Source: Acidimicrobiales bacterium (GTDB lineage: Bacteria; Actinomycetota; Acidimicrobiia; Acidimicrobiales; Palsa-688). Taken from it: 5,396 nucleotides of DNA. Below are positions 1 to 5,192 of this stretch, piece after piece. Location of the stretch: NCBI GenBank assembly GCA_030039575.1, contig JASHVH010000353.1, forward strand, positions 1 to 5,396, read 5' to 3'. The notes under the pieces are model-generated. The model made no database searches. It was not told the origin of the DNA and saw only the letters and a program-made list of their open reading frames with translations. Both the position numbers and the translations under genes were made by a program. How positions within the stretch are numbered: the first letter of the stretch is position 1; each line of letters opens with the position of its first letter.

Positions 1-686
1 AGTTGGGCCACGGTGTGGAGCGAGAAGCCGAACCGGGGCACGTCAGGAGCCCCGGCGTGAGGCCCGGTCGACGTCACCACGGTCCCCAGTACCACGACCA
101 GGAACGTGAGGGCCAGCATGCACCGGCTGGCCACGACGTGGCCCGGCCGCACCAACCGCCTGGCCGGGACGATGCGCGACTGGCCTGCCGGCAAGCCGTC
201 CCTCTCTTCTGGTTGGCGGGACCGGTAGTACAGGACCACGGCGTCGACCATGAGCAGCATGGCCAGCAGGAAGTGGGCCATGACGTATGGAGGGGCCAAT
301 TTGTGCAGCACGGTTTCCCCGCCAAGCACAACTTCGGCGAAGATCCCGGCCACCAGCCCCGAGGACAAAGCCAGGAGATCACGGCGGCGCGGCCGGCGCC
401 TGAACGCCGCCAGGACGACCAGCACGATGGCCACGGTGATGGCCACGTTGACCAGACGGTTCCCGAACTCGACCCAGGCGTGGTACTGGAACGGGGCAAC
501 GATGCTGGTAGACGTGCAGGCAGGCCAGTCGCTGCAACCCAGGCCCGAACCCGTCAACCGGACCGCCCCGCCGCTCACGATCCCGATCGCCAGCGCCACC
601 ACCGAGAACCCGGCGCTCCCCTGGCAGAAGCTCGGGCTTGCCGTCAGCGACCACGCTCGCTGCAGAGGGCGCGGCAAAACAACCAT
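1..686 (-). CDS. ctaA: Heme A synthase CtaA (COX15 family), N-terminal part, cut by window edge
   Basis: CtaA is a membrane enzyme that oxidises the C8 methyl of heme O to a formyl group, giving heme A for aa3-type cytochrome oxidase. The frame reads open from ATG at 686 to the left edge, 228 codons. Recognisable parts are a first membrane helix (about 27-45) running into GAVRLTGSGLGCSDWPAC (40-57) with the loop cysteine pair C51 and C57, then EFGNR (73-77), then LGGETVLHKLAPPYVMAHF (121-139) with H138 as a probable heme ligand, and STGPHAGAPDVPR (206-218) at the start of the second half. The family is usually 300 or more residues, so roughly the last quarter or more is outside. The usual histidine of the ExxHR motif is asparagine (N76). 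The frame stays open upstream of 686 with no better start. A TAGCAT box ends 8 nt before the ATG, so the mRNA may be leaderless. Divergent from ctaB, the preceding step in the pathway. Confidence 0.93.
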   Translation of the reverse strand, partial: MVVLPRPLQRAWSLTASPSFCQGSAGFSVVALAIGIVSGGAVRLTGSGLGCSDWPACTSTSIVAPFQYHAWVEFGNRLVNVAITVAIVLVVLAAFRRRPRRRDLLALSSGLVAGIFAEVVLGGETVLHKLAPPYVMAHFLLAMLLMVDAVVLYYRSRQPEERDGLPAGQSRIVPARRLVRPGHVVASRCMLALTFLVVVLGTVVTSTGPHAGAPDVPRFGFSLHTVAQ

Positions 687-694
687 CAGCGACG

Positions 695-700
695 ATGCTA
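695..700 (-). promoter_or_regulatory. Candidate -10 box of ctaA (TAGCAT)
   Basis: On the minus strand TAGCAT (700 to 695) fits the TAnnnT consensus and ends 8 nt before the ATG at 686, so transcription would begin at or within about 2 nt of the start codon. No Shine-Dalgarno-like sequence is seen upstream of the ATG, which agrees with a leaderless mRNA. No good -35 hexamer is visible; the best match, TAGACG at 721 to 716, gives a short 15-nt spacer. This is inference from sequence pattern only. Confidence 0.45.
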
Positions 701-702
701 GG

Positions 703-728
703 ACCAGCCTCGTGACGTCTACCAGCCT
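703..728. repeat. Direct repeat ACCAGCCT x2 between the ctaA and ctaB promoters
   Basis: The octamer ACCAGCCT occurs at 703-710 and again at 721-728, 18 bp apart start to start with 10 bp between. It lies exactly between the proposed ctaA -10 box (695-700, minus strand) and the proposed ctaB -35 box (732-737, plus strand). That position would suit a regulator binding in tandem and acting on both divergent genes. No matching regulator is known to me, and two 8-mers could arise by chance. Confidence 0.4.
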
Positions 729-731
729 GCT

Positions 732-760
732 TTGTCCGCCGGGCCGTCGCGCCCTAACGT
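732..760 (+). promoter_or_regulatory. Candidate ctaB promoter, TTGTCC-17-TAACGT
   Basis: TTGTCC at 732-737 (four of six against TTGACA) is followed after exactly 17 nt by TAACGT at 755-760 (TAnnnT). Seven nt later comes GTG at 768. The geometry predicts transcription starting at or one base before that GTG, giving a leaderless ctaB mRNA. The TTG at 732 that would give the longest reading frame would then be the -35 box, not a start codon. Confidence 0.55.
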
Positions 761-767
761 GGCGAAA

Positions 768-1685
768 GTGGCCAGCGACACACGTGCGCTTAGCGCGCGT
801 CCGGTAGGCCCCGTACCCGGGGTCTTCAGCCGCGTCGCGGCACTCGTAGCCCTCACCAAGCCGCGGATCATCGAGCTGCTTCTCGTCACCACGGTGCCCA
901 CCATGGTGGTGGCGGCCGGGGGGTGGCCGTCGCTCCGGCTGGTGGTGGCGACCCTGGCCGGTGGGACAATGTCGGCCGCCGGCGCGAACGCCGCCAACAT
1001 GTACATCGACCGCGACATCGACGCGCTCATGCGGCGCACGTCGCGACGTCCCCTCGTGACCGGGGCCATAAGCGCACCGGCCGCGCTTGCCTTCGCCGTC
1101 GGCCTGGAAGCGGCTGCGTTCCTGACCCTGTGGTTCGCAGTGAACCCTCTTTCTGCGGTCCTGGCGCTGTCTGCCGCCCTCTTCTATGTGTTCGTCTACA
1201 CGGCGGTGCTGAAGCGCAAGTCGCCCCAGAACATCGTGATCGGCGGGGCGGCGGGTGCCGTCCCCGTCCTGGTCGGGTGGGCCGCCGTGCAGGGTTCGCT
1301 CGGCTGGGCCCCTTTGGTGCTCTTCGCCCTGGTTTTCTTATGGACGCCGCCCCATTTTTGGGCGCTGGCCATCCGTTACCGCGACGACTATGCCAACGCC
1401 AAACTGCCGATGATGCCGGTAGTGTTGAGCCTCCAGCGCACCAGTCGCGAGATCTTCTTGTACTCGGTGGCAACCGTGGCTGCGTCGGTCGTCTTCGGCG
1501 TCGTTGCCGATATGCATTGGGTTTACTGGACGGTGGCCGTTTTGGCCGGCGTCACGTTCGTGGGCCTATGCGGACGGTTGCTTTTCGACCGGAGCGTGCC
1601 CGCCGCCATGAAGGTCTTCCACTGGTCGATCACTTACCTCAGCCTGGTTTTCGTGGCCATGGCGGTGGACGTCCTGGTCCACTAG
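768..1685 (+). CDS. ctaB: Protoheme IX farnesyltransferase (heme O synthase, CtaB/CyoE)
   Basis: This integral membrane prenyltransferase of the UbiA superfamily transfers the farnesyl group of farnesyl diphosphate to the vinyl group of heme B, making heme O, the substrate of CtaA encoded divergently next door. Numbered from GTG 768 (305 residues, normal for the family), the protein shows LTKPRIIELLLVTTVPTM (29-46) at helix 1. The first aspartate-rich motif is N77-MYI-D81-RDI-D85, followed by RRTSRRPLVTG (89-99). LWTPPHFWALAIRYRDDYANA (192-212) leads into KLPMMPV, the second conserved D-rich loop. Hydrophobic segments fill the rest, about eight or nine helices. GTG 768 is chosen because a promoter-like TTGTCC-17-TAACGT ends 7 nt before it; GTG 759 and TTG 732 are in-frame alternatives adding 3 or 12 residues, and none has a clear ribosome site. 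Function is certain, exact start moderately so. Confidence 0.95.
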   Translation: MASDTRALSARPVGPVPGVFSRVAALVALTKPRIIELLLVTTVPTMVVAAGGWPSLRLVVATLAGGTMSAAGANAANMYIDRDIDALMRRTSRRPLVTGAISAPAALAFAVGLEAAAFLTLWFAVNPLSAVLALSAALFYVFVYTAVLKRKSPQNIVIGGAAGAVPVLVGWAAVQGSLGWAPLVLFALVFLWTPPHFWALAIRYRDDYANAKLPMMPVVLSLQRTSREIFLYSVATVAASVVFGVVADMHWVYWTVAVLAGVTFVGLCGRLLFDRSVPAAMKVFHWSITYLSLVFVAMAVDVLVH

Positions 1686-1829
1686 GAGCGGGCGGCGATA
1701 GACGAGAAGAAATTGGACGGTCTGCGGCCGAAACGCTTTTTGTAGCCAACACCGGGCAGTGAGCGCCACGACGGTCCATACTTTTCCAGCCTTCGTCCGC
1801 TGACCCCGTTCTGGGTGCGGTGCGCCACT

Positions 1830-1872
1830 CTGGTCGTGATTTCAACAAGTATTTCCACCAAAGCGCGACCAG
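1830..1872. repeat. Inverted repeat CTGGTCGTG / CGCGACCAG
   Basis: CTGGTCG at 1830-1836 is exactly complementary to CGACCAG at 1866-1872. In RNA the pairing extends to 9 bp with one G-U pair (1830-1838 with 1864-1872), closing a 25-nt AT-richer loop. It could be a leader or terminator-like hairpin, or chance in GC-rich DNA. Confidence 0.25.
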
Positions 1873-1910
1873 TCCGCTCTCTTGCACCCAGATCCGCCAA
1901 AGGACGGGCA

Positions 1911-1943
1911 TTCCCGGCCGGTAACTGCGACGCCAGCCGGGAA
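1911..1943. repeat. Inverted repeat TTCCCGGC / GCCGGGAA
   Basis: Perfect 8-bp arms at 1911-1918 and 1936-1943 enclose a 17-nt loop. No T-run follows on the plus strand, so it is not a classical terminator. It is 84 bp upstream of the serS start and would lie upstream of the proposed serS transcription start. Possible roles are a protein-binding site, a Rho-independent GC-only terminator for ctaB read-through, or part of a longer serS leader if transcription starts farther upstream. Confidence 0.35.
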
Positions 1944-1951
1944 CAGCGCTC

Positions 1952-1970
1952 CCGGTGGTCAGGTGACCGG
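1952..1970. repeat. Short inverted repeat CCGGT-n9-ACCGG with nested GGTCA-GG-TGACC
   Basis: CCGGT at 1952-1956 pairs with ACCGG at 1966-1970, and the alternative fold GGTCA (1957-1961) with TGACC (1964-1968) is nested and mutually exclusive. The dyad is about 40 bp upstream of the proposed serS -10 box, where an activator or repressor could bind. Arms are only 5 bp, so this is weak. Confidence 0.25.
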
Positions 1971-2010
1971 CCCGCGTGGGCTACTCAACTGCGGTACCCG
2001 TACCTCTACC

Positions 2011-2019
2011 TGTTAGCTT
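2011..2019 (+). promoter_or_regulatory. Candidate extended -10 box of serS (TGTTAGCTT)
   Basis: TAGCTT at 2014-2019 matches TAnnnT and is preceded by TG plus one base, the extended -10 form that can work without a good -35; none is visible at the right distance. Seven nt separate it from GTG 2027, predicting transcription starting at the start codon. There is no purine-rich ribosome site in the 20 nt before GTG 2027, which agrees with leaderless translation. Confidence 0.5.
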
Positions 2020-2026
2020 CGACCAC

Positions 2027-3328
2027 GTGATCGACGTACGCCGGCTCCGGGTAGAGCTCGACGCCACCAAGGCGGCCCTGGCCCGCAAGGGCGTCCCCGG
2101 CGCTGAAGTCAATCGCGCTGCCACCCTCGACGTCGAGCAACGGCGGTTGGCTCGCGAGGCGGAGGACCTTCGTGGGCGGGTAAAGGTGCTCTCCAAGCAG
2201 GTCGGCGACGCCATGCGTGAAGGAGAGCCGGCCAAGGCCGAGGCATTGCGGGAGGAGAGCAGGTTGCTGGGCAACGAACTGGCCACGGTCGAACGGGAGG
2301 GTTCGAAGACCGAGCGGCAGCTGCGTGACGCCCTTCTGCGGCTCCCGAACCTCCCCGCCCCCGACGCGCCCGATGGCACTTCAGAAGCCGACAACGTCGT
2401 GGTGCGCACGGTCGGCTACGACCCCGCACGCTACGGCCCCCACCAGCGGGTCCCCCATTGGGACATAGGCACCGATCTGCATATCCTCGACATGGAGCGT
2501 GGGGCCAAGATTTCCGGTTCGATGTTCTCTCTCTTTACGGGCGAGGGAGCCACCCTCGCACGAGCCCTTTGCCAGCTGGCCCTGGACCGGAACTCCGATG
2601 CGTTCACCGAAGTCCGCCCGCCGAGCCTCGTACGCACTCCGGCGATGGAGGCGGTCGGCCAGTTGCCCAAGTTCGCCGACGACGCCTACCACCTCGAGCG
2701 TGACGACCTCTGGGCCATCCCGACGGGGGAGGTCCCGCTCACATTTATGCGGGCGAACGAAATACTGACCGCGGAAGAACTGCCGATGCGCCTGATGGCC
2801 TACACGCCTTGTTTCCGGCGCGAATCGGGGGCGGCGGGACGGGACACGCGCGGGTTGCTCAGGGTGCACGAGTTCGACAAGGTCGAGCTCGTCGCCATTT
2901 GTACCCGGACGGACGCGCCGGCGTTGCACCAGGAGCTGCTGGAGCGCGCCACCGGGGCGATCGCCGCGCTCGGGCTGCCCTACCGGGTGGTCGACATCTC
3001 CACGGGGGACCTCGGGCAATCGCACGCCCGCCAGTTCGACATCGAGGTCTACGCCCCAGGCTGTGATATGTGGCTTGAAGCATCATCGGTGTCCTGGTTC
3101 AGCGATTACCAGGCTCGGCGGGCCGCCATCAGGTACAGGCCGAGGACGGGAGGGCAGACCCAGGTGTGCGACACCCTCAACGGCTCCGCTCTGGCCGTGC
3201 CCAGGGTCTGGGCGGCGTTGGTGGAGACTTACCGCCAGGCGGACGGCTCGGTCGAAATCCCGGATTGCCTACAGCCTTATTTCCGGGGCCTAACCTCCAT
3301 CACTGGTAGCGTTGGCCGCGTCGGTTGA
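2027..3328 (+). CDS. serS: Seryl-tRNA synthetase (serine--tRNA ligase), class II
   Basis: This cytoplasmic enzyme activates serine with ATP and charges tRNA-Ser (and tRNA-Sec where present). GTG 2027 gives 433 residues, close to the usual 420-430, beginning MIDVRRLR as is typical. An in-frame GTG at 1976 would add 17 residues with no family counterpart. The N-terminal long helical arm that contacts tRNA-Ser spans about 30-108. Motif 1 is around 178-216 (EVRPPSLV at 195-202). The serine-pocket TxE is T233-G-E235. Motif 2 is YTPCFRRESGAAGRDTRG (259-276), followed by HEFDKVEL. Motif 3 is LNGSALAVPR (384-393). The segment before motif 3 reads GCDMWLEASSVSWFSDYQARR (345-365), where common bacterial enzymes have an SSCSN or SSFSN pattern, so this belongs to a variant branch or carries substitutions. 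The stop codon lies inside the -35 box of the next operon. All main catalytic motifs are present, so it should be active. Confidence 0.95.
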   Translation: MIDVRRLRVELDATKAALARKGVPGAEVNRAATLDVEQRRLAREAEDLRGRVKVLSKQVGDAMREGEPAKAEALREESRLLGNELATVEREGSKTERQLRDALLRLPNLPAPDAPDGTSEADNVVVRTVGYDPARYGPHQRVPHWDIGTDLHILDMERGAKISGSMFSLFTGEGATLARALCQLALDRNSDAFTEVRPPSLVRTPAMEAVGQLPKFADDAYHLERDDLWAIPTGEVPLTFMRANEILTAEELPMRLMAYTPCFRRESGAAGRDTRGLLRVHEFDKVELVAICTRTDAPALHQELLERATGAIAALGLPYRVVDISTGDLGQSHARQFDIEVYAPGCDMWLEASSVSWFSDYQARRAAIRYRPRTGGQTQVCDTLNGSALAVPRVWAALVETYRQADGSVEIPDCLQPYFRGLTSITGSVGRVG

Positions 3329-3353
3329 CGGCTCTCCAAAAAAGTGATATCAC
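3325..3353 (+). promoter_or_regulatory. Promoter of the ABC exporter operon, TTGACG-17-TATCAC
   Basis: TTGACG at 3325-3330 (five of six against TTGACA) and TATCAC at 3348-3353 (four of six against TATAAT) are separated by exactly 17 nt. Transcription should start near 3360, giving a leader of about 29 nt that includes the ribosome site at 3374-3380. The serS stop codon (3326-3328) is inside the -35 box, and the -10 box is inside the palindrome at 3341-3356. Confidence 0.65.
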
Positions 3354-3356
3354 TTT
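3341..3356. promoter_or_regulatory. Operator-like perfect 16-bp palindrome AAAGTGATATCACTTT
   Basis: The 16 bases 3341-3356 equal their own reverse complement. Outer arms CCAA (3336-3339) and TTGG (3359-3362) extend the symmetry imperfectly, with 1 and 2 unpaired bases. The core covers the -10 box of the exporter promoter and ends just before the predicted transcription start, the classic place for a dimeric repressor (for example GntR, MarR, TetR or another helix-turn-helix type). No regulator gene is in the window. As RNA it would be a weak AT-rich hairpin without a following T-run, so a terminator is less likely. Confidence 0.65.
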
Positions 3357-3373
3357 GATTGGTACAGGGCCAC

Positions 3374-3380
3374 GAAAGGG
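3374..3380 (+). promoter_or_regulatory. Ribosome binding site GAAAGGG deciding the ATPase start
   Basis: GAAAGGG ends 8 nt before TTG 3389. This favours TTG 3389 over the in-frame TTG 3359, which falls at the predicted transcription start and lacks a ribosome site. The protein from 3389 begins MIEVHNLTKRFG, as expected for the family. Confidence 0.7.
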
Positions 3381-3388
3381 CGGACTGC

Positions 3389-4324
3389 TTGATCGAAGTC
3401 CACAACCTGACGAAGCGCTTCGGGCAAAAAGTCGCCGTCGACGACCTGAGCTTTGAGGTCCAGCCCGGGGCCGTGACGGGTTTCCTGGGCCCCAACGGAG
3501 CGGGCAAGACGACCACGTTGCGGTTGATCCTCGGTCTGGCTCACCCGGACAAGGGCACGGCCACCATCAACGGCACCCCGTACCAGCGCCTGCGGGCCCC
3601 GATGCGGGAAGTGGGCGCTCTGCTCGATGCCAAGGCGTACCACCCGGGCCGGAAGGCGCGCAACCACCTGCTGGCGTTGGCCCAGGCCGGCCACATCCCC
3701 CGCCGGCGCGTCGACGAGGTCCTCGGGTTTGTGGGGCTGGCCGACGTGGCGGGCAGGAAGGCGGGGACTTTCTCCCTCGGCATGGCCCAGCGCCTCGGGA
3801 TCGCCGCCGCCCTGCTGGGGGACCCCGGGGTGCTGCTGTTCGATGAGCCGGTCAACGGCCTCGACCCGGAGGGCATCCTTTGGGTGCGCACGCTGATGCA
3901 GTCGCTGGCGGCGCAGGGGCGCACCGTTTTCGTCTCGAGCCATCTGATGAGCGAGATGGCCCTGACGGCGTCTCACGTGATCCTTATCGGTCGGGGCCAC
4001 CTGATCGCGGACTCCAGTGTCGAGGACCTGGTGAAGCGCAGCTCGGGCTCGTTCGTCAGGCTACGCACGCCAAACGACGACCTCGTAGCGCCCCGGCTGG
4101 TGGCGGCGGGCGCCAACGTCCAGGCCGACGGGGACGGGGCCTTGATGGTGAGCGGGCTCGACCAGTCCGCCATCGGTGACATCGTCTTCCAGGCCGGCGT
4201 GCCCGTGCACGAACTGTCCCTTCAAGAGGCGTCGCTCGAGGAGGCGTTCATGGAACTGACCCGCGACGACGTCGAGTTCCACGCTCGGCACCAGCCGGTG
4301 GCGCAGGCGGGAGCACCGCAATGA
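3389..4324 (+). CDS. ABC exporter ATP-binding protein (ABC-2 / BcrA-like drug export type)
   Basis: This 311-residue cytoplasmic ATPase powers the permease encoded next to it. Visible motifs, numbered from TTG 3389, are Walker A GPNGAGKTT (34-42), signature FSLGMAQR (128-135), Walker B LLFDEP (149-154), D-loop NGLDP (156-160) and switch histidine SSH185. The Q-loop region reads VGALLDAKAYHPGRKARNHL (75-94) without an obvious glutamine, a form I associate with actinobacterial and bacitracin-type exporters. After residue 215 comes the C-terminal extension usual in these exporters, ending in ELSLQEASLEEAFMELT (275-291), then a short variable tail. Start TTG 3389 is chosen for its ribosome site and N-terminal match. 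The stop overlaps the permease start (ATGA at 4321-4324), implying translational coupling. Expression is probably controlled at the palindrome 3341-3356. Substrate unknown: a drug, peptide or lipid are all possible. Confidence 0.92.
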   Translation: MIEVHNLTKRFGQKVAVDDLSFEVQPGAVTGFLGPNGAGKTTTLRLILGLAHPDKGTATINGTPYQRLRAPMREVGALLDAKAYHPGRKARNHLLALAQAGHIPRRRVDEVLGFVGLADVAGRKAGTFSLGMAQRLGIAAALLGDPGVLLFDEPVNGLDPEGILWVRTLMQSLAAQGRTVFVSSHLMSEMALTASHVILIGRGHLIADSSVEDLVKRSSGSFVRLRTPNDDLVAPRLVAAGANVQADGDGALMVSGLDQSAIGDIVFQAGVPVHELSLQEASLEEAFMELTRDDVEFHARHQPVAQAGAPQ

Positions 4325-5148
4325 CACAGGTGGCGCAAGCGATGACCGCCCCGCTGCCGGTGGCCGGGCGGGGCCCGGAGTTCTCAGACACCGTCCGTTC
4401 GGAATGGACGAAAATGCGCACCCTGCGCTCGACCCCGATCACACTGGCCGTCACGGCCTTTATCGTCATCGGGTTGTCGGCGCTCATCACCTTGGCCGTC
4501 GTCGCCAACCAGAACCGCCCCGAGACGTCCGCCAGGCGTAACCCGCTCTCCATCATCCAGTCGGGGTGGGGCCTGGGCTCGCTCGCGTTCGAAGTACTAG
4601 GGGTGCTAATGGTCACCAACGAGTACTCGAGCGGCCTGATCGCCGAGACGTTATTGGCCACTCCCAGGCGGTTGCGGGTGCTCCTGGCCAAGGTGAGCGT
4701 GTTCGTGGTCCTCGTCTTCGTGGTGGCCGAGGTGATGAGCTTCATCAACTTCTTCGTCGGGCACGCAATCATCTCCGCCTACGCGCCTTTCCCCAACGTC
4801 GCCCTCAGCGACCACAACGTGCTAAGAGCGGTTATCGGGAACGGCATCCTCGCCGTCCTGGTGGGCCTTATCGGCCTGTCCCTCGGGGCCATCCTGCGGC
4901 ACACGGCCGGGGCGATCACGGCCAGTGTCGCGGTCTTGTTCGTGCTGCCATTGGTGCTGATGGCCCTCCCGACGTCCTGGGAGCAGCCGGTCGAGGAGTA
5001 CTGGCCCACCCAAGCCGGCTCCCAACTGGAAGAGGTCACCCGCCAGGCCCACGCTTTGACGGCCTGGTGGGGCACGGGAGACCTGGCGTTGTTCGTGCTC
5101 GTCCTTTTGGTTATCGCCGGCTACGCCCTGGTCAAGCGGGATGCCTGA
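4321..5148 (+). CDS. ABC-2 type transporter permease
   Basis: This 275-residue inner-membrane partner of the preceding ATPase is the probable export channel, with two copies expected per transporter. A cytoplasmic N-terminus with SEWTKMRTLRSTP (27-39) precedes six predicted membrane segments at about 41-62, 84-99, 125-153, 168-190, 197-216 and 252-271. Conserved ABC-2 features are VTNEYSSGLIAETLLATPRR (98-117) after helix 2, GLIGLSLGAILRHTAGAI (182-199), and WPTQAGSQ (228-235) in the last outer loop. The ATG overlaps the ATPase stop as ATGA and has a ribosome site, GCGGGAG at 4307-4313, 7 nt upstream, so both coupled and independent initiation are possible. Length and topology are normal and nothing looks broken. 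The substrate cannot be read from the sequence. Confidence 0.9.
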   Translation: MTQVAQAMTAPLPVAGRGPEFSDTVRSEWTKMRTLRSTPITLAVTAFIVIGLSALITLAVVANQNRPETSARRNPLSIIQSGWGLGSLAFEVLGVLMVTNEYSSGLIAETLLATPRRLRVLLAKVSVFVVLVFVVAEVMSFINFFVGHAIISAYAPFPNVALSDHNVLRAVIGNGILAVLVGLIGLSLGAILRHTAGAITASVAVLFVLPLVLMALPTSWEQPVEEYWPTQAGSQLEEVTRQAHALTAWWGTGDLALFVLVLLVIAGYALVKRDA

Positions 5149-5176
5149 CCGGTAAGGGCCCGAGCGCGGCCCCGGT
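5148..5176 (+). terminator. Possible GC hairpin after the exporter operon
   Basis: GGGCC (5156-5160) pairs with GGCCC (5168-5172) around a 7-nt loop. ACCG (5148-5151) can extend the stem with CGGT (5173-5176), leaving GTAA bulged. It starts at the last base of the permease stop codon. There is no T-run, so at best it is a T-less terminator of the kind proposed in actinobacteria. Such stems also arise by chance in GC-rich DNA. Confidence 0.35.
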
Positions 5177-5192
5177 AGGCGCCGGCTGAGCC

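Larger units (their letters stand above)
1686..2026. other. Gene-free stretch between ctaB and serS
   Basis: About 340 bp without a convincing gene on either strand. Short open frames here (for example minus strand 1639-1911 and plus strand 1815-2030) overlap neighbouring genes and have no recognisable protein pattern. No tRNA cloverleaf or T-box sequence was found. The stretch contains three inverted repeats, at 1830-1872, 1911-1943 and 1952-1970, and a promoter-like box before serS at 2011-2019. The part around 1837-1862 is less GC-rich than its surroundings. A run TTTTT at 1737-1741 follows only a 3-bp GCG/CGC stem, so ctaB has no clear intrinsic terminator. Confidence 0.6.

Noticed and set aside
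3..701. Long plus-strand open frame of 232 codons at the left edge.
   Set aside because: It is antisense to ctaA, whose minus-strand frame shows clear family motifs; the plus-strand translation is low-complexity (rich in R, P, H, G and Q) with no recognisable domain.
1721..1745. Intrinsic terminator for ctaB at the TTTTT run.
   Set aside because: Only a 3-bp GCG/CGC stem precedes the run, too weak for an intrinsic terminator.
923..1762. Plus-strand open frame of 279 codons overlapping ctaB.
   Set aside because: It is a shifted-frame shadow of ctaB, with arginine- and glycine-rich translation and no membrane pattern.
1976..2026. GTG 1976 as the serS start.
   Set aside because: It adds 17 residues with no counterpart in SerRS, while GTG 2027 gives the typical MIDVRRLR beginning and follows a TAGCTT box by 7 nt.
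1900..2026. T-box riboswitch controlling serS.
   Set aside because: GGTGGTCAGGTGACCGG at 1954-1970 only faintly resembles the T-box antiterminator, the conserved core sequence is absent, and no specifier stem was recognised.
2381..3025. Minus-strand open frame of 214 codons inside serS.
   Set aside because: It is antisense to well-conserved synthetase motifs, its composition is typical of GC-rich shadow frames, and it has no ribosome site or family resemblance.
3336..3362. The palindrome as a terminator of serS.
   Set aside because: The stem is short and AT-rich with no T-run after it, and its overlap with a good promoter fits an operator better.
3359..3388. TTG 3359 as the ATPase start.
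   Set aside because: It lies at the predicted transcription start without a ribosome site; TTG 3389 has GAAAGGG 8 nt upstream and a family-like N-terminus.
3350..4000. Minus-strand open frame of 216 codons opposite the ATPase.
   Set aside because: It is antisense to all nucleotide-binding motifs of the ATPase and is a GC-rich shadow frame.
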